From Chrysolina oricalcia (Eukaryota; Arthropoda; Insecta; Coleoptera; Chrysomelidae): a DNA stretch of 64,000 nt. Below, piece after piece: positions 33,089-42,697 of the stretch; positions within the stretch are counted from its first letter, which is position 1; the number at the start of each line of letters is the position of its first letter. The DNA is taken from assembly GCA_944452925.2 (NCBI GenBank), contig OX101825.2, positions 39,049,639 to 39,113,638 of the forward strand, written 5' to 3'. The notes beneath the pieces are model-generated. The model was not told the origin of the DNA, made no database searches, and saw only the letters and a list, made by a program, of their open reading frames with translations. A program made the position numbers and the translations under genes.

Positions 33089-34998
33089 TCATAATCAAAT
33101 ACAATATGTAGGGATTGGTTTGTAGATGGAATGTACATTAAGCAAGCAGAGTACAGTTGTTGAGGTGTGAGAGTGAATAGTTCTTGATTGCAGCTAACAT
33201 ATGATCTATCAAATGTACAATTGCTTTCAAAGTACAGTGTCCCTTCTTGTCTAATATTCATTGGCCTTAAGACCACTATTGGCAATCTATTACAACCTCT
33301 ACATCCATAGATGTAATCTACATTAACTGCACATGAGGCTGTTAGGACTTGCAAACTTTTAATTTCCATGTTGCCAATCATCATAGTGGCAGTCCCAAGG
33401 ATTCTCTTTCTAGACATGACTAGCATGTCATCCTCTGTCATATGATATGTAATTCCAGTGTCTCTATTTGATTTAGCTAGTTGTCCTATCTTCTTGATCT
33501 TAGGCGTTGGAGCAAAACATTGAGGGCTACATGACTCAACTCTACAGACCACCTCATTGTAATTAAAAGAGGAAGTTTTGAGATCTAGTGAAACTTGATA
33601 ATCACCTATCTTATCTCCCTCTGGCATGTTCAGCTCTGAAGCAACAATTGGTGTTGGCGAACCATTCACTACTATTATGTTATTATCCATGTGAGGATCT
33701 TCATGCATAAAGTTAGTTATATAGACTGGTAGTTTAGTAGATCCGAAGGCATCAATGTCTAATAATCCAGTGCTTGGATTGTTCACGTTTAACTTGCTTA
33801 TAGTTGTGTAGTTCTTATACACAATCTCTAACTCAACTTCCCAGCCACTGCTTTCTTTTTTGTAGACAGTATATAAATCTCCTATTGCCATTACTATCCA
33901 TTTAAAGAAAGTGCAGGAAAGTTTATGCCAACAGGTAGTGTCACATCCCAAAGCCGAGGTAAGGCATCCGTATCCAGCATGAGTGTCATTTATATCATTC
34001 GAATATCGTCCACCTTTAGTTGTATAATGGCAATTGTTATACCAACATTGTCCTGCTCCCTTGCATTCATAATACGAATCTACTAGGATCTCCCAGTCTG
34101 ATGTCTTGTACATTGCTACATATTTAGTGGTTATAGAGGATGCACGAATCTTTATTGTGAAGTTATTATTCTCAATATCTCTAAAGCATATCATCTGTCC
34201 TGTTTGAATAGGGAAGGTAAACATGTTTGTCTTAACACAGTCACCATTTCTACATACTTCTCCTGCAGAGTTGATGAAGAGGTTGTTGTCACAGGCATCA
34301 ATTACCTCTAATCCATTTGACAATATGAGTGCACCCATAACTGCTGCAGCTGCAGTTTTCTTTGTTATTCCATAGCTCTTCTGTTGCTTGTTGTGTTTTG
34401 CTGCTTCAGAAGGGTGTACTGTCAGGTTGGGATACAATCCAGGGGTGTTAATGTCCTTATTCTCTTTATAAGGGATACCTTGTTCTTCAGGTACATCATC
34501 ATCATCACTAATGTCATAAGCAAACTTGTTAAAGTCCTTCTGCCTCTCCATTAGTTCTTCTATAATGACATTATTTATGGGAGTATTACCTTTATTTAGT
34601 TGGTACTTCTTATCTATGGTCTTCTTACTTTTTTCAATTTGTGCTGGGATTTCAATGTATGTCGGATCTGCCATCTGTGGGCTTGTACTAACAAGTTTAT
34701 GGTTAGCTTTGGCCACTTTAGATTTCATTACTTCTTGAACCTTGCTTCCGTATCTACCCTTTGTCTTTTCCTTAATAAGATTTGGCCTATTGTCAGTTAG
34801 TTCAACTATGTTCTTAGTTGCTTTATACTGGGAATGAACCCTTGCACTGTGGTATTTAATTATGACCCATTCCCATATTAATTGTGATAACTGTGCCAGC
34901 TCCTTGTGGAAAACTCCTAATAATAGTCCACAAATAACCAATGCGATTATTATTCCTATAGCTATAGGGACATAATCTGTGCTACAGCTTTCAAACAT
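32992..34998 (-). CDS. Gc-like glycoprotein fragment, copy 8
   Basis: Predicted product identical to copy 2. The LTR-element replacement lies about 560 bp upstream of its ATG, on the 5' side in minus-strand terms. Confidence 0.82.
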   Translation of the reverse strand: MFESCSTDYVPIAIGIIIALVICGLLLGVFHKELAQLSQLIWEWVIIKYHSARVHSQYKATKNIVELTDNRPNLIKEKTKGRYGSKVQEVMKSKVAKANHKLVSTSPQMADPTYIEIPAQIEKSKKTIDKKYQLNKGNTPINNVIIEELMERQKDFNKFAYDISDDDDVPEEQGIPYKENKDINTPGLYPNLTVHPSEAAKHNKQQKSYGITKKTAAAAVMGALILSNGLEVIDACDNNLFINSAGEVCRNGDCVKTNMFTFPIQTGQMICFRDIENNNFTIKIRASSITTKYVAMYKTSDWEILVDSYYECKGAGQCWYNNCHYTTKGGRYSNDINDTHAGYGCLTSALGCDTTCWHKLSCTFFKWIVMAIGDLYTVYKKESSGWEVELEIVYKNYTTISKLNVNNPSTGLLDIDAFGSTKLPVYITNFMHEDPHMDNNIIVVNGSPTPIVASELNMPEGDKIGDYQVSLDLKTSSFNYNEVVCRVESCSPQCFAPTPKIKKIGQLAKSNRDTGITYHMTEDDMLVMSRKRILGTATMMIGNMEIKSLQVLTASCAVNVDYIYGCRGCNRLPIVVLRPMNIRQEGTLYFESNCTFDRSYVSCNQELFTLTPQQLYSACLMYIPSTNQSLHIVFDYEFLGRSMKKKLQVSWSSRGGKHNHGFQFSPSL

Positions 34999-35210
34999 CT
35001 GATTATAAGTGCAATAGATTTCTGAAGTACTTTCCTTGTTTCTAATTTATCAGATCTTCCTTCATGGGTATGGTCGCTTCGTTTCACAAAACGACAATTC
35101 TTTTCTATCACTCTCGCTCTACATGATGATTTCTTGTGTTCTTCACATTTCCAATATATCGTGTCATTGCGCTGGTATTCTTTTACATAAAAATATCCAT
35201 CCAATATCAT
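34962..35210 (-). CDS. FLYWCH fragment, copy 8
   Basis: Identical to copy 1. The foreign LTR segment begins about 345 bp upstream on the minus strand. Confidence 0.7.
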   Translation of the reverse strand: MILDGYFYVKEYQRNDTIYWKCEEHKKSSCRARVIEKNCRFVKRSDHTHEGRSDKLETRKVLQKSIALIIRCLKAVAQIMSL

Positions 35211-35454
35211 TTTTTTTGTCCAGATTGACTATTTATGTAAGACATATTTCAATATTTCGTTACCGACTCTGACATTAATTCTGAAATGTTATGTTGATTA
35301 CTATAGTTATATAATCACGTTCGAATCTTTCATTTGAATGAATTTTTATATACAAGGAGTTTGATAATTATTTGATTGCGATGAAAATTAATCGAAATTA
35401 TTTTAAAAGAGGAACAACGAAACCAAACCTATATATGATTCGATTAAATTGTTG

Positions 35455-35554
35455 TTCGATCGATTGCACTTTCGTTCAATTGATTATTCGATCGATTGAT
35501 TTTCGATCAATTGATTATTCGATCATTTTATTTTTCGATCAATTGATTTTCGAT
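35455..35554. repeat. Minisatellite truncated by LTR segment, copy 8
   Basis: Only the first 100 bp remain. The array breaks after CGAT at 35554, where the LTR-like segment starts. Confidence 0.9.
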
Positions 35555-35555
35555 T

Positions 35556-35577
35556 GTAGCGACCATGCAGTCGCTAC
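35556..35577. repeat. Terminal hairpin of the LTR
   Basis: GTAGCGAC and GTCGCTAC are perfect reverse complements around a 6-base loop (CATGCA), one base inside the LTR end. The GC-rich stem stands out in otherwise AT-rich DNA. Confidence 0.8.
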
Positions 35578-35683
35578 CACTTTGTACATTAATTTTTATT
35601 ATCAAGAGCTTTGGCGATGTTCAGTTTTGTTTAAATAATGTTTTTCATTAGTAGTTGTGTGGAAAACGAAGTTGTCAAAATGT

Positions 35684-35689
35684 AATAAA
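35684..35689 (+). terminator. AATAAA hexamer inside the LTR
   Basis: A plus-strand AATAAA, 40 bp before the TATA box. Its order before the promoter is unusual for an LTR, so use is doubtful. Confidence 0.25.
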
Positions 35690-35729
35690 TGTTTTTGTCA
35701 TTTGAATTTGGCATGATATTTTAATTCAT

Positions 35730-35746
35730 TATAAAATATAAATAGG
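35730..35746 (+). promoter_or_regulatory. TATA box of the LTR promoter
   Basis: TATAAAATATAAATAGG, a strong TATA match 39 bp before the primer-binding site. It would place a start site near 35760 and imply a very short transcribed LTR part. A transcript from here would run on the plus strand, antisense to the unit's coding frames. Confidence 0.5.
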
Positions 35747-35768
35747 AGGAACACTAACACCTCCAAAG

Positions 35769-35780
35769 TGGTGACCCCGA
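35769..35780 (+). promoter_or_regulatory. Primer-binding site of the LTR element
   Basis: TGGTGACCCCGA, complementary to a tRNA 3' end of the type TCGGGGTCACCA. Sites of this kind are known for tRNA-Trp-primed Ty3/gypsy elements such as the CsRn1 group. The tRNA assignment is from general knowledge and should be checked. Confidence 0.6.
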
Positions 35781-35821
35781 CTCACACTTCACCGATAGAA
35801 GAGTAGCGAGTTTGTGCCATC

Positions 35822-35920
35822 ATGCCAGATAGTGGTTTTGGAACCCCAATTACAGAATCTTATGTTAAATTCTCAGAAGGCTTCGCAACTGACCCAAAGA
35901 GGTTAAAGAAAAAACAATAA
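35822..35920 (+). CDS. Truncated gag start, reading on into the array unit
   Basis: ATG 53 bp after the primer-binding site opens a 32-codon frame beginning MPDSGFGTPIT. The foreign DNA ends after codon 11, and the frame continues 21 codons into normal unit sequence, ending at TAA 35918-35920. The position fits the first codons of gag. The reading into shared sequence could be chance or could mean that the shared part is old gag sequence. Confidence 0.4.
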   Translation: MPDSGFGTPITESYVKFSEGFATDPKRLKKKQ

Positions 35921-36318
35921 GATGCACTTACTTTTGAGTATGTCCATAATATTACAATTTCATCTTCTAAGGAAGGTTGTTGATAGCTTTTGGCTACCTA
36001 TCTTGCTCTCTCTTCCTCTATCTTCAGCACTCTGTTAGCCAATTTTTCAGTAAAAACCATCTCGAATCAATTAGTTTTATATCCGGTTACTTGTTGAACA
36101 TGTTTTATTTTCTTCTGGTGCTGAAATCTCTTCTTCTATGGCCTCGTCCCATCCTCTATCAATTGTTTCCCGCTTTCAAATGAGTCACTGTGTATATAAG
36201 TTCCGATATATTATTTTCAAAGTTTTCACACATTTTTTTTACGAAGATAACCTAAACCATCACATAAACTTGCTTCTGAAACCTGTTGCATATAGTTTAC
36301 TTCCTATAATAAATTATC

Positions 36319-36582
36319 AACGATCAAACGAACTTACCTTCAAGTGAAGTTCGATCGTGATTATATGAGTGTCCAGTCCGAAGATATCACTTGAAATACT
36401 ACGAATAAGCCCTCTGTCCCCTCTCGTAGCGCTCGTACCATAATCCATGCTAGCTCATTCTGTTCAACTAAGAACCATCACTGCAACTTGGGTTGTGGGT
36501 TGGGTGGGTAGTGATATCTTCGGACTGGCCACTCATATAATCACGATCGAACTTCACTGGAAGGTAAGTTCGTTTGATCGTT
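36319..36582. repeat. 73 bp inverted repeat, copy 8
   Basis: As copy 1. A private T at 36238 lies 81 bp outside the left arm. Confidence 0.85.
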
Positions 36583-36841
36583 AATTATATATCGTGTCCA
36601 GTCCTCGATATCACTTGAAATACTACGTAGATGTTTAGAGATGAGAAGTTGCAGTGGGTGACATGAATAAAGGTCTCAGAAAACATACAGAAACGAAATT
36701 GTGTTTTATTGAGATCAATACTCATTTCATATGTGATGTTGCTTAGTAGCAAATGAACAATATCCCATGAGATTCTCAATCAAATAAACAGGTGTTTTAT
36801 AAAAACTAAGCTAAATTAAAAATACATTTTGATGTTGACAT

Positions 36842-37875
36842 TTATGGTCTGCCAATGGATAAAATTGCTTTCGCATAATCAGGGTTTTTCGCTAGTGGGC
36901 GATTATAGAACTTTGCGAAAGTTCCGTATTTTTCGGACCATCCTATAGTTTTACAAATATCTTCCACGGATATGCCCTGTCGCAGCGCTTTGAAGAAGAG
37001 CAGTGTCTAGTCGAGTGGGGTTTGAATTTTGTGGTATCAATTCCAGCCTGATCAAGTAGAGTCCTGACCCATCGACTGAGGGTTTGTTTGGTGGCGACCG
37101 AATAAGGCTTCTTGTGTGTTAGAAACAGAAAATCGTGGCCATTTCTTATATCTGTTGTTCTTTCTATGTATTGTATCAATGTATATGCGCAGCAGAGAAC
37201 CGGTCTCTCTTTGTAGAATGGTATATGGAGTGTTGGTTGTGGTCGATTTATTCCGGACGTCTTAATTGGGTCCGTTATGTGAATCTGTATCTCTGTATCG
37301 GTGTTCACAATGTTGGATAACCTGATGAGGTATATCGTTTGGAGTCGACCCCCAGTAATTAGGGCTAGTAGTGTTACGAGTTTGAATGAGATTGCTTGAA
37401 GGCTGTGGGATTGAGGAAGGTTCTCTATGTGTTGTAGCAACGGTCTCGGGTCCCAAGTCGTCTCGTATCTAGGTTGAGACGGTCGTAGCTTTGATAGGCC
37501 TCTCATAAATCTTGTGAGGACAGGGTCGTTTCCAAGGTCTCTGTTGAGTATCAGAGAGAGAGCCGATTTGTGGGAATTGAAGGTCCCAAATTTGGATTGT
37601 CCTTTAGCGTATATTGACTGCAAGAATGTAAGCACATCATTGGTGGAGGCTTCGTGCGGAGAAATGGCTCGGTTTTTGCAAAAAAGTCACCACTGGCGAT
37701 ATGTGGAATTATACTGTTTTAGTGTGCCCTCTGATAACGAAGCTATGATTATGTCGATGGCTTCTTCCGGTATCTTCCTTATCTGGTATGCTTTCCTGAT
37801 AATACTGCGGCAGCCAGGATAACCTTCGAGTACAGAGGGTGACGTTCTCTGGAAGGGGAAGACAACAGATTTGGA
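36842..37875 (-). pseudogene. Tyrosine recombinase pseudogene, copy 8
   Basis: Same two breaks. T at 36946 is silent in the 230-codon part (last Leu codon). Confidence 0.8.
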
Positions 37876-38000
37876 TCAGGACCAAGAAATAATATATCGC
37901 TTTTCACAAGCTTGGTGAAAACTGGAAACCATGGTTGTGCTTGCCACCACGGGACGACCAGGATACCTGTAGCTTTTTCTTCATAGATCTTCCTAAAAAT
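37779..38000 (-). pseudogene. DIRS RT-tail remnant, copy 9
   Basis: As copy 2. Confidence 0.6.
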
Positions 38001-39910
38001 TCATAATCAAATACAATATGTAGGGATTGGTTTGTAGATGGAATGTACATTAAGCAAGCAGAGTACAGTTGTTGAGGTGTGAGAGTGAATAGTTCTTGAT
38101 TGCAGCTAACATATGATCTATCAAATGTACAATTGCTTTCAAAGTACAGTGTCCCTTCTTGTCTAATATTCATTGGCCTTAAGACCACTATTGGCAATCT
38201 ATTACAACCTCTACATCCATAGATGTAATCTACATTAACTGCACATGAGGCTGTTAGGACTTGCAAACTTTTAATTTCCATGTTGCCAATCATCATAGTG
38301 GCAGTCCCAAGGATTCTCTTTCTAGACATGACTAGCATGTCATCCTCTGTCATATGATATGTAATTCCAGTGTCTCTATTTGATTTAGCTAGTTGTCCTA
38401 TCTTCTTGATCTTAGGCGTTGGAGCAAAACATTGAGGGCTACATGACTCAACTCTACAGACCACCTCATTGTAATTAAAAGAGGAAGTTTTGAGATCTAG
38501 TGAAACTTGATAATCACCTATCTTATCTCCCTCTGGCATGTTCAGCTCTGAAGCAACAATTGGTGTTGGCGAACCATTCACTACTATTATGTTATTATCC
38601 ATGTGAGGATCTTCATGCATAAAGTTAGTTATATAGACTGGTAGTTTAGTAGATCCGAAGGCATCAATGTCTAATAATCCAGTGCTTGGATTGTTCACGT
38701 TTAACTTGCTTATAGTTGTGTAGTTCTTATACACAATCTCTAACTCAACTTCCCAGCCACTGCTTTCTTTTTTGTAGACAGTATATAAATCTCCTATTGC
38801 CATTACTATCCATTTAAAGAAAGTGCAGGAAAGTTTATGCCAACAGGTAGTGTCACATCCCAAAGCCGAGGTAAGGCATCCGTATCCAGCATGAGTGTCA
38901 TTTATATCATTCGAATATCGTCCACCTTTAGTTGTATAATGGCAATTGTTATACCAACATTGTCCTGCTCCCTTGCATTCATAATACGAATCTACTAGGA
39001 TCTCCCAGTCTGATGTCTTGTACATTGCTACATATTTAGTGGTTATAGAGGATGCACGAATCTTTATTGTGAAGTTATTATTCTCAATATCTCTAAAGCA
39101 TATCATCTGTCCTGTTTGAATAGGGAAGGTAAACATGTTTGTCTTAACACAGTCACCATTTCTACATACTTCTCCTGCAGAGTTGATGAAGAGGTTGTTG
39201 TCACAGGCATCAATTACCTCTAATCCATTTGACAATATGAGTGCACCCATAACTGCTGCAGCTGCAGTTTTCTTTGTTATTCCATAGCTCTTCTGTTGCT
39301 TGTTGTGTTTTGCTGCTTCAGAAGGGTGTACTGTCAGGTTGGGATACAATCCAGGGGTGTTAATGTCCTTATTCTCTTTATAAGGGATACCTTGTTCTTC
39401 AGGTACATCATCATCATCACTAATGTCATAAGCAAACTTGTTAAAGTCCTTCTGCCTCTCCATTAGTTCTTCTATAATGACATTATTTATGGGAGTATTA
39501 CCTTTATTTAGTTGGTACTTCTTATCTATGGTCTTCTTACTTTTTTCAATTTGTGCTGGGATTTCAATGTATGTCGGATCTGCCATCTGTGGGCTTGTAC
39601 TAACAAGTTTATGGTTAGCTTTGGCCACTTTAGATTTCATTACTTCTTGAACCTTGCTTCCGTATCTACCCTTTGTCTTTTCCTTAATAAGATTTGGCCT
39701 ATTGTCAGTTAGTTCAACTATGTTCTTAGTTGCTTTATACTGGGAATGAACCCTTGCACTGTGGTATTTAATTATGACCCATTCCCATATTAATTGTGAT
39801 AACTGTGCCAGCTCCTTGTGGAAAACTCCTAATAATAGTCCACAAATAACCAATGCGATTATTATTCCTATAGCTATAGGGACATAATCTGTGCTACAGC
39901 TTTCAAACAT
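37904..39910 (-). CDS. Gc-like glycoprotein fragment, copy 9
   Basis: Predicted product identical to copy 2. Confidence 0.82.
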   Translation of the reverse strand: MFESCSTDYVPIAIGIIIALVICGLLLGVFHKELAQLSQLIWEWVIIKYHSARVHSQYKATKNIVELTDNRPNLIKEKTKGRYGSKVQEVMKSKVAKANHKLVSTSPQMADPTYIEIPAQIEKSKKTIDKKYQLNKGNTPINNVIIEELMERQKDFNKFAYDISDDDDVPEEQGIPYKENKDINTPGLYPNLTVHPSEAAKHNKQQKSYGITKKTAAAAVMGALILSNGLEVIDACDNNLFINSAGEVCRNGDCVKTNMFTFPIQTGQMICFRDIENNNFTIKIRASSITTKYVAMYKTSDWEILVDSYYECKGAGQCWYNNCHYTTKGGRYSNDINDTHAGYGCLTSALGCDTTCWHKLSCTFFKWIVMAIGDLYTVYKKESSGWEVELEIVYKNYTTISKLNVNNPSTGLLDIDAFGSTKLPVYITNFMHEDPHMDNNIIVVNGSPTPIVASELNMPEGDKIGDYQVSLDLKTSSFNYNEVVCRVESCSPQCFAPTPKIKKIGQLAKSNRDTGITYHMTEDDMLVMSRKRILGTATMMIGNMEIKSLQVLTASCAVNVDYIYGCRGCNRLPIVVLRPMNIRQEGTLYFESNCTFDRSYVSCNQELFTLTPQQLYSACLMYIPSTNQSLHIVFDYEFLGRSMKKKLQVSWSSRGGKHNHGFQFSPSL

Positions 39911-40122
39911 CTGATTATAAGTGCAATAGATTTCTGAAGTACTTTCCTTGTTTCTAATTTATCAGATCTTCCTTCATGGGTATGGTCGCTTCGTTTCACA
40001 AAACGACAATTCTTTTCTATCACTCTCGCTCTACATGATGATTTCTTGTGTTCTTCACATTTCCAATATATCGTGTCATTGCGCTGGTATTCTTTTACAT
40101 AAAAATATCCATCCAATATCAT
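39874..40122 (-). CDS. FLYWCH fragment, copy 9
   Basis: Identical to copy 1. Confidence 0.7.
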   Translation of the reverse strand: MILDGYFYVKEYQRNDTIYWKCEEHKKSSCRARVIEKNCRFVKRSDHTHEGRSDKLETRKVLQKSIALIIRCLKAVAQIMSL

Positions 40123-40366
40123 TTTTTTTGTCCAGATTGACTATTTATGTAAGACATATTTCAATATTTCGTTACCGACTCTGACATTAATTCTGAAATG
40201 TTATGTTGATTACTATAGTTATATAATCACGTTCGAATCTTTCATTTGAATGAATTTTTATATACAAGGAGTTTGATAATTATTTGATTGCGATGAAAAT
40301 TAATCGAAATTATTTTAAAAGAGGAACAACGAAACCAAACCTATATATGATTCGATTAAATTGTTG

Positions 40367-40541
40367 TTCGATCGATTGCACTTTCGTTCAATTGATTATT
40401 CGATCGATTGATTTTCGATCAATTGATTATTCGATCATTTTATTTTTCGATCAATTGATTTTCGATCAATTGATTTTCGATCAATTGATATTCGATCAAA
40501 TGATCTTCGATCAAATGATTTTCTATCAAATGAATTCGATT
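40367..40541. repeat. Minisatellite, copy 9
   Basis: Full length again, as copy 1. Confidence 0.85.
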
Positions 40542-41015
40542 AAATTTCCGGCAATCTTATGTTAAATTCTCAGAAGGCTTCGCAACTGACCCAAAGAGGT
40601 TAAAGAAAAAACAATAAGATGCACTTACTTTTGAGTATGTCCATAATATTACAATTTCATCTTCTAAGGAAGGTTGTTGATAGCTTTTGGCTACCTATCT
40701 TGCTCTCTCTTCCTCTATCTTCAGCACTCTGTTAGCCAATTTTTCAGTAAAAACCATCTCGAATCAATTAGTTTTATATCCGGTTACTTGTTGAACATGT
40801 TTTATTTTCTTCTGGTGCTGAAATCTCTTCTTCTATGGCCTCGTCCCATCCTCTATCAATTGTTTCCCGCTTTCAAATGAGTCACTGTGTATATAAGTTC
40901 CGATATATTATTTTCAAAGTTTTCACACATTTTTCTTACGAAGATAACCTAAACCATCACATAAACTTGCTTCTGAAACCTGTTGCATATAGTTTACTTC
41001 CTATAATAAATTATC

Positions 41016-41279
41016 AACGATCAAACGAACTTACCTTCAAGTGAAGTTCGATCGTGATTATATGAGTGTCCAGTCCGAAGATATCACTTGAAATACTACG
41101 AATAAGCCCTCTGTCCCCTCTCGTAGCGCTCGTACCATAATCCATGCTAGCTCATTCTGTTCAACTAAGAACCATCACTGCAACTTGGGTTGTGGGTTGG
41201 GTGGGTAGTGATATCTTCGGACTGGCCACTCATATAATCACGATCGAACTTCACTGGAAGGTAAGTTCGTTTGATCGTT
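41016..41279. repeat. 73 bp inverted repeat, copy 9
   Basis: As copy 1. Confidence 0.85.
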
Positions 41280-41538
41280 AATTATATATCGTGTCCAGTC
41301 CTCGATATCACTTGAAATACTACGTAGATGTTTAGAGATGAGAAGTTGCAGTGGGTGACATGAATAAAGGTCTCAGAAAACATACAGAAACGAAATTGTG
41401 TTTTATTGAGATCAATACTCATTTCATATGTGATGTTGCTTAGTAGCAAATGAACAATATCCCATGAGATTCTCAATCAAATAAACAGGTGTTTTATAAA
41501 AACTAAGCTAAATTAAAAATACATTTTGATGTTGACAT

Positions 41539-42572
41539 TTATGGTCTGCCAATGGATAAAATTGCTTTCGCATAATCAGGGTTTTTCGCTAGTGGGCGAT
41601 TATAGAACTTTGCGAAAGTTCCGTATTTTTCGGACCATCCTACAGTTTTACAAATATCTTCCACGGATATGCCCTGTCGCAGCGCTTTGAAGAAGAGCAG
41701 TGTCTAGTCGAGTGGGGTTTGAATTTTGTGGTATCAATTCCAGCCTGATCAAGTAGAGTCCTGACCCATCGACTGAGGGTTTGTTTGGTGGCGACCGAAT
41801 AAGGCTTCTTGTGTGTTAGAAACAGAAAATCGTGGCCATTTCTTATATCTGTTGTTCTTTCTATGTATTGTATCAATGTATATGCGCAGCAGAGAACCGG
41901 TCTCTCTTTGTAGAATGGTATATGGAGTGTTGGTTGTGGTCGATTTATTCCGGACGTCTTAATTGGGTCCGTTATGTGAATCTGTATCTCTGTATCGGTG
42001 TTCACAATGTTGGATAACCTGATGAGGTATATCGTTTGGAGTCGACCCCCAGTAATTAGGGCTAGTAGTGTTACGAGTTTGAATGAGATTGCTTGAAGGC
42101 TGTGGGATTGAGGAAGGTTCTCTATGTGTTGTAGCAACGGTCTCGGGTCCCAAGTCGTCTCGTATCTAGGTTGAGACGGTCGTAGCTTTGATAGGCCTCT
42201 CATAAATCTTGTGAGGACAGGGTCGTTTCCAAGGTCTCTGTTGAGTATCAGAGAGAGAGCCGATTTGTGGGAATTGAAGGTCCCAAATTTGGATTGTCCT
42301 TTAGCGTATATTGACTGCAAGAATGTAAGCACATCATTGGTGGAGGCTTCGTGCGGAGAAATGGCTCGGTTTTTGCAAAAAAGTCACCACTGGCGATATG
42401 TGGAATTATACTGTTTTAGTGTGCCCTCTGATAACGAAGCTATGATTATGTCGATGGCTTCTTCCGGTATCTTCCTTATCTGGTATGCTTTCCTGATAAT
42501 ACTGCGGCAGCCAGGATAACCTTCGAGTACAGAGGGTGACGTTCTCTGGAAGGGGAAGACAACAGATTTGGA
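41539..42572 (-). pseudogene. Tyrosine recombinase pseudogene, copy 9
   Basis: Same two breaks, majority base C at 41643. Confidence 0.8.
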
Positions 42573-42697
42573 TCAGGACCAAGAAATAATATATCGCTTT
42601 TCACAAGCTTGGTGAAAACTGGAAACCATGGTTGTGCTTGCCACCACGGGACGACCAGGATACCTGTAGCTTTTTCTTCATAGATCTTCCTAAAAAT
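42476..42697 (-). pseudogene. DIRS RT-tail remnant, copy 10
   Basis: As copy 2. Confidence 0.6.

Larger units (their letters stand above)
35555..35765 (+). repeat. Putative LTR, 211 bp
   Basis: Begins TGTAGC and, as delimited here, ends CTCCA three bases before the primer-binding site. Bounds are inferred from TG...CA and the PBS because no partner LTR is in the window. Confidence 0.55.
35555..35855 (+). mobile_element. 5' fragment of an LTR retrotransposon (LTR, PBS, start of gag) in copy 8
   Basis: 301 bp found only in copy 8, replacing 86 bp of the normal unit. It reads in order: TG start with a terminal hairpin, TATA box, CA-type LTR end, a primer-binding-site-like TGGTGACCCCGA, and an ATG opening a short frame. 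No target-site duplication flanks it and there is no second LTR, so it is a truncated piece captured by repair or template switching, not a complete insertion. Confidence 0.75.
32880..37791 (-). repeat. Array unit copy 8, with LTR-element replacement
   Basis: 4,912 bp long. The minisatellite stops after 35554 and 301 bp of LTR-retrotransposon sequence follow to 35855, where the normal unit resumes. The counterpart of the missing 86 bp in copy 7 is 30858-30943. It also has T at 36238 (private) and T at 36946 (shared with copies 10, 11 and 12 but not 9). Confidence 0.95.
37792..42488 (-). repeat. Array unit copy 9
   Basis: Back to 4,697 bp and majority sequence. It has C at 41643, whereas copies 8 and 10-12 have T at the same unit position. 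Confidence 0.95.

Noticed and set aside
35555..35855. Complete solo LTR or full LTR element in copy 8
   Set aside because: The segment continues past the LTR into a primer-binding site and gag ATG, then stops. There is no second LTR and no target-site duplication.
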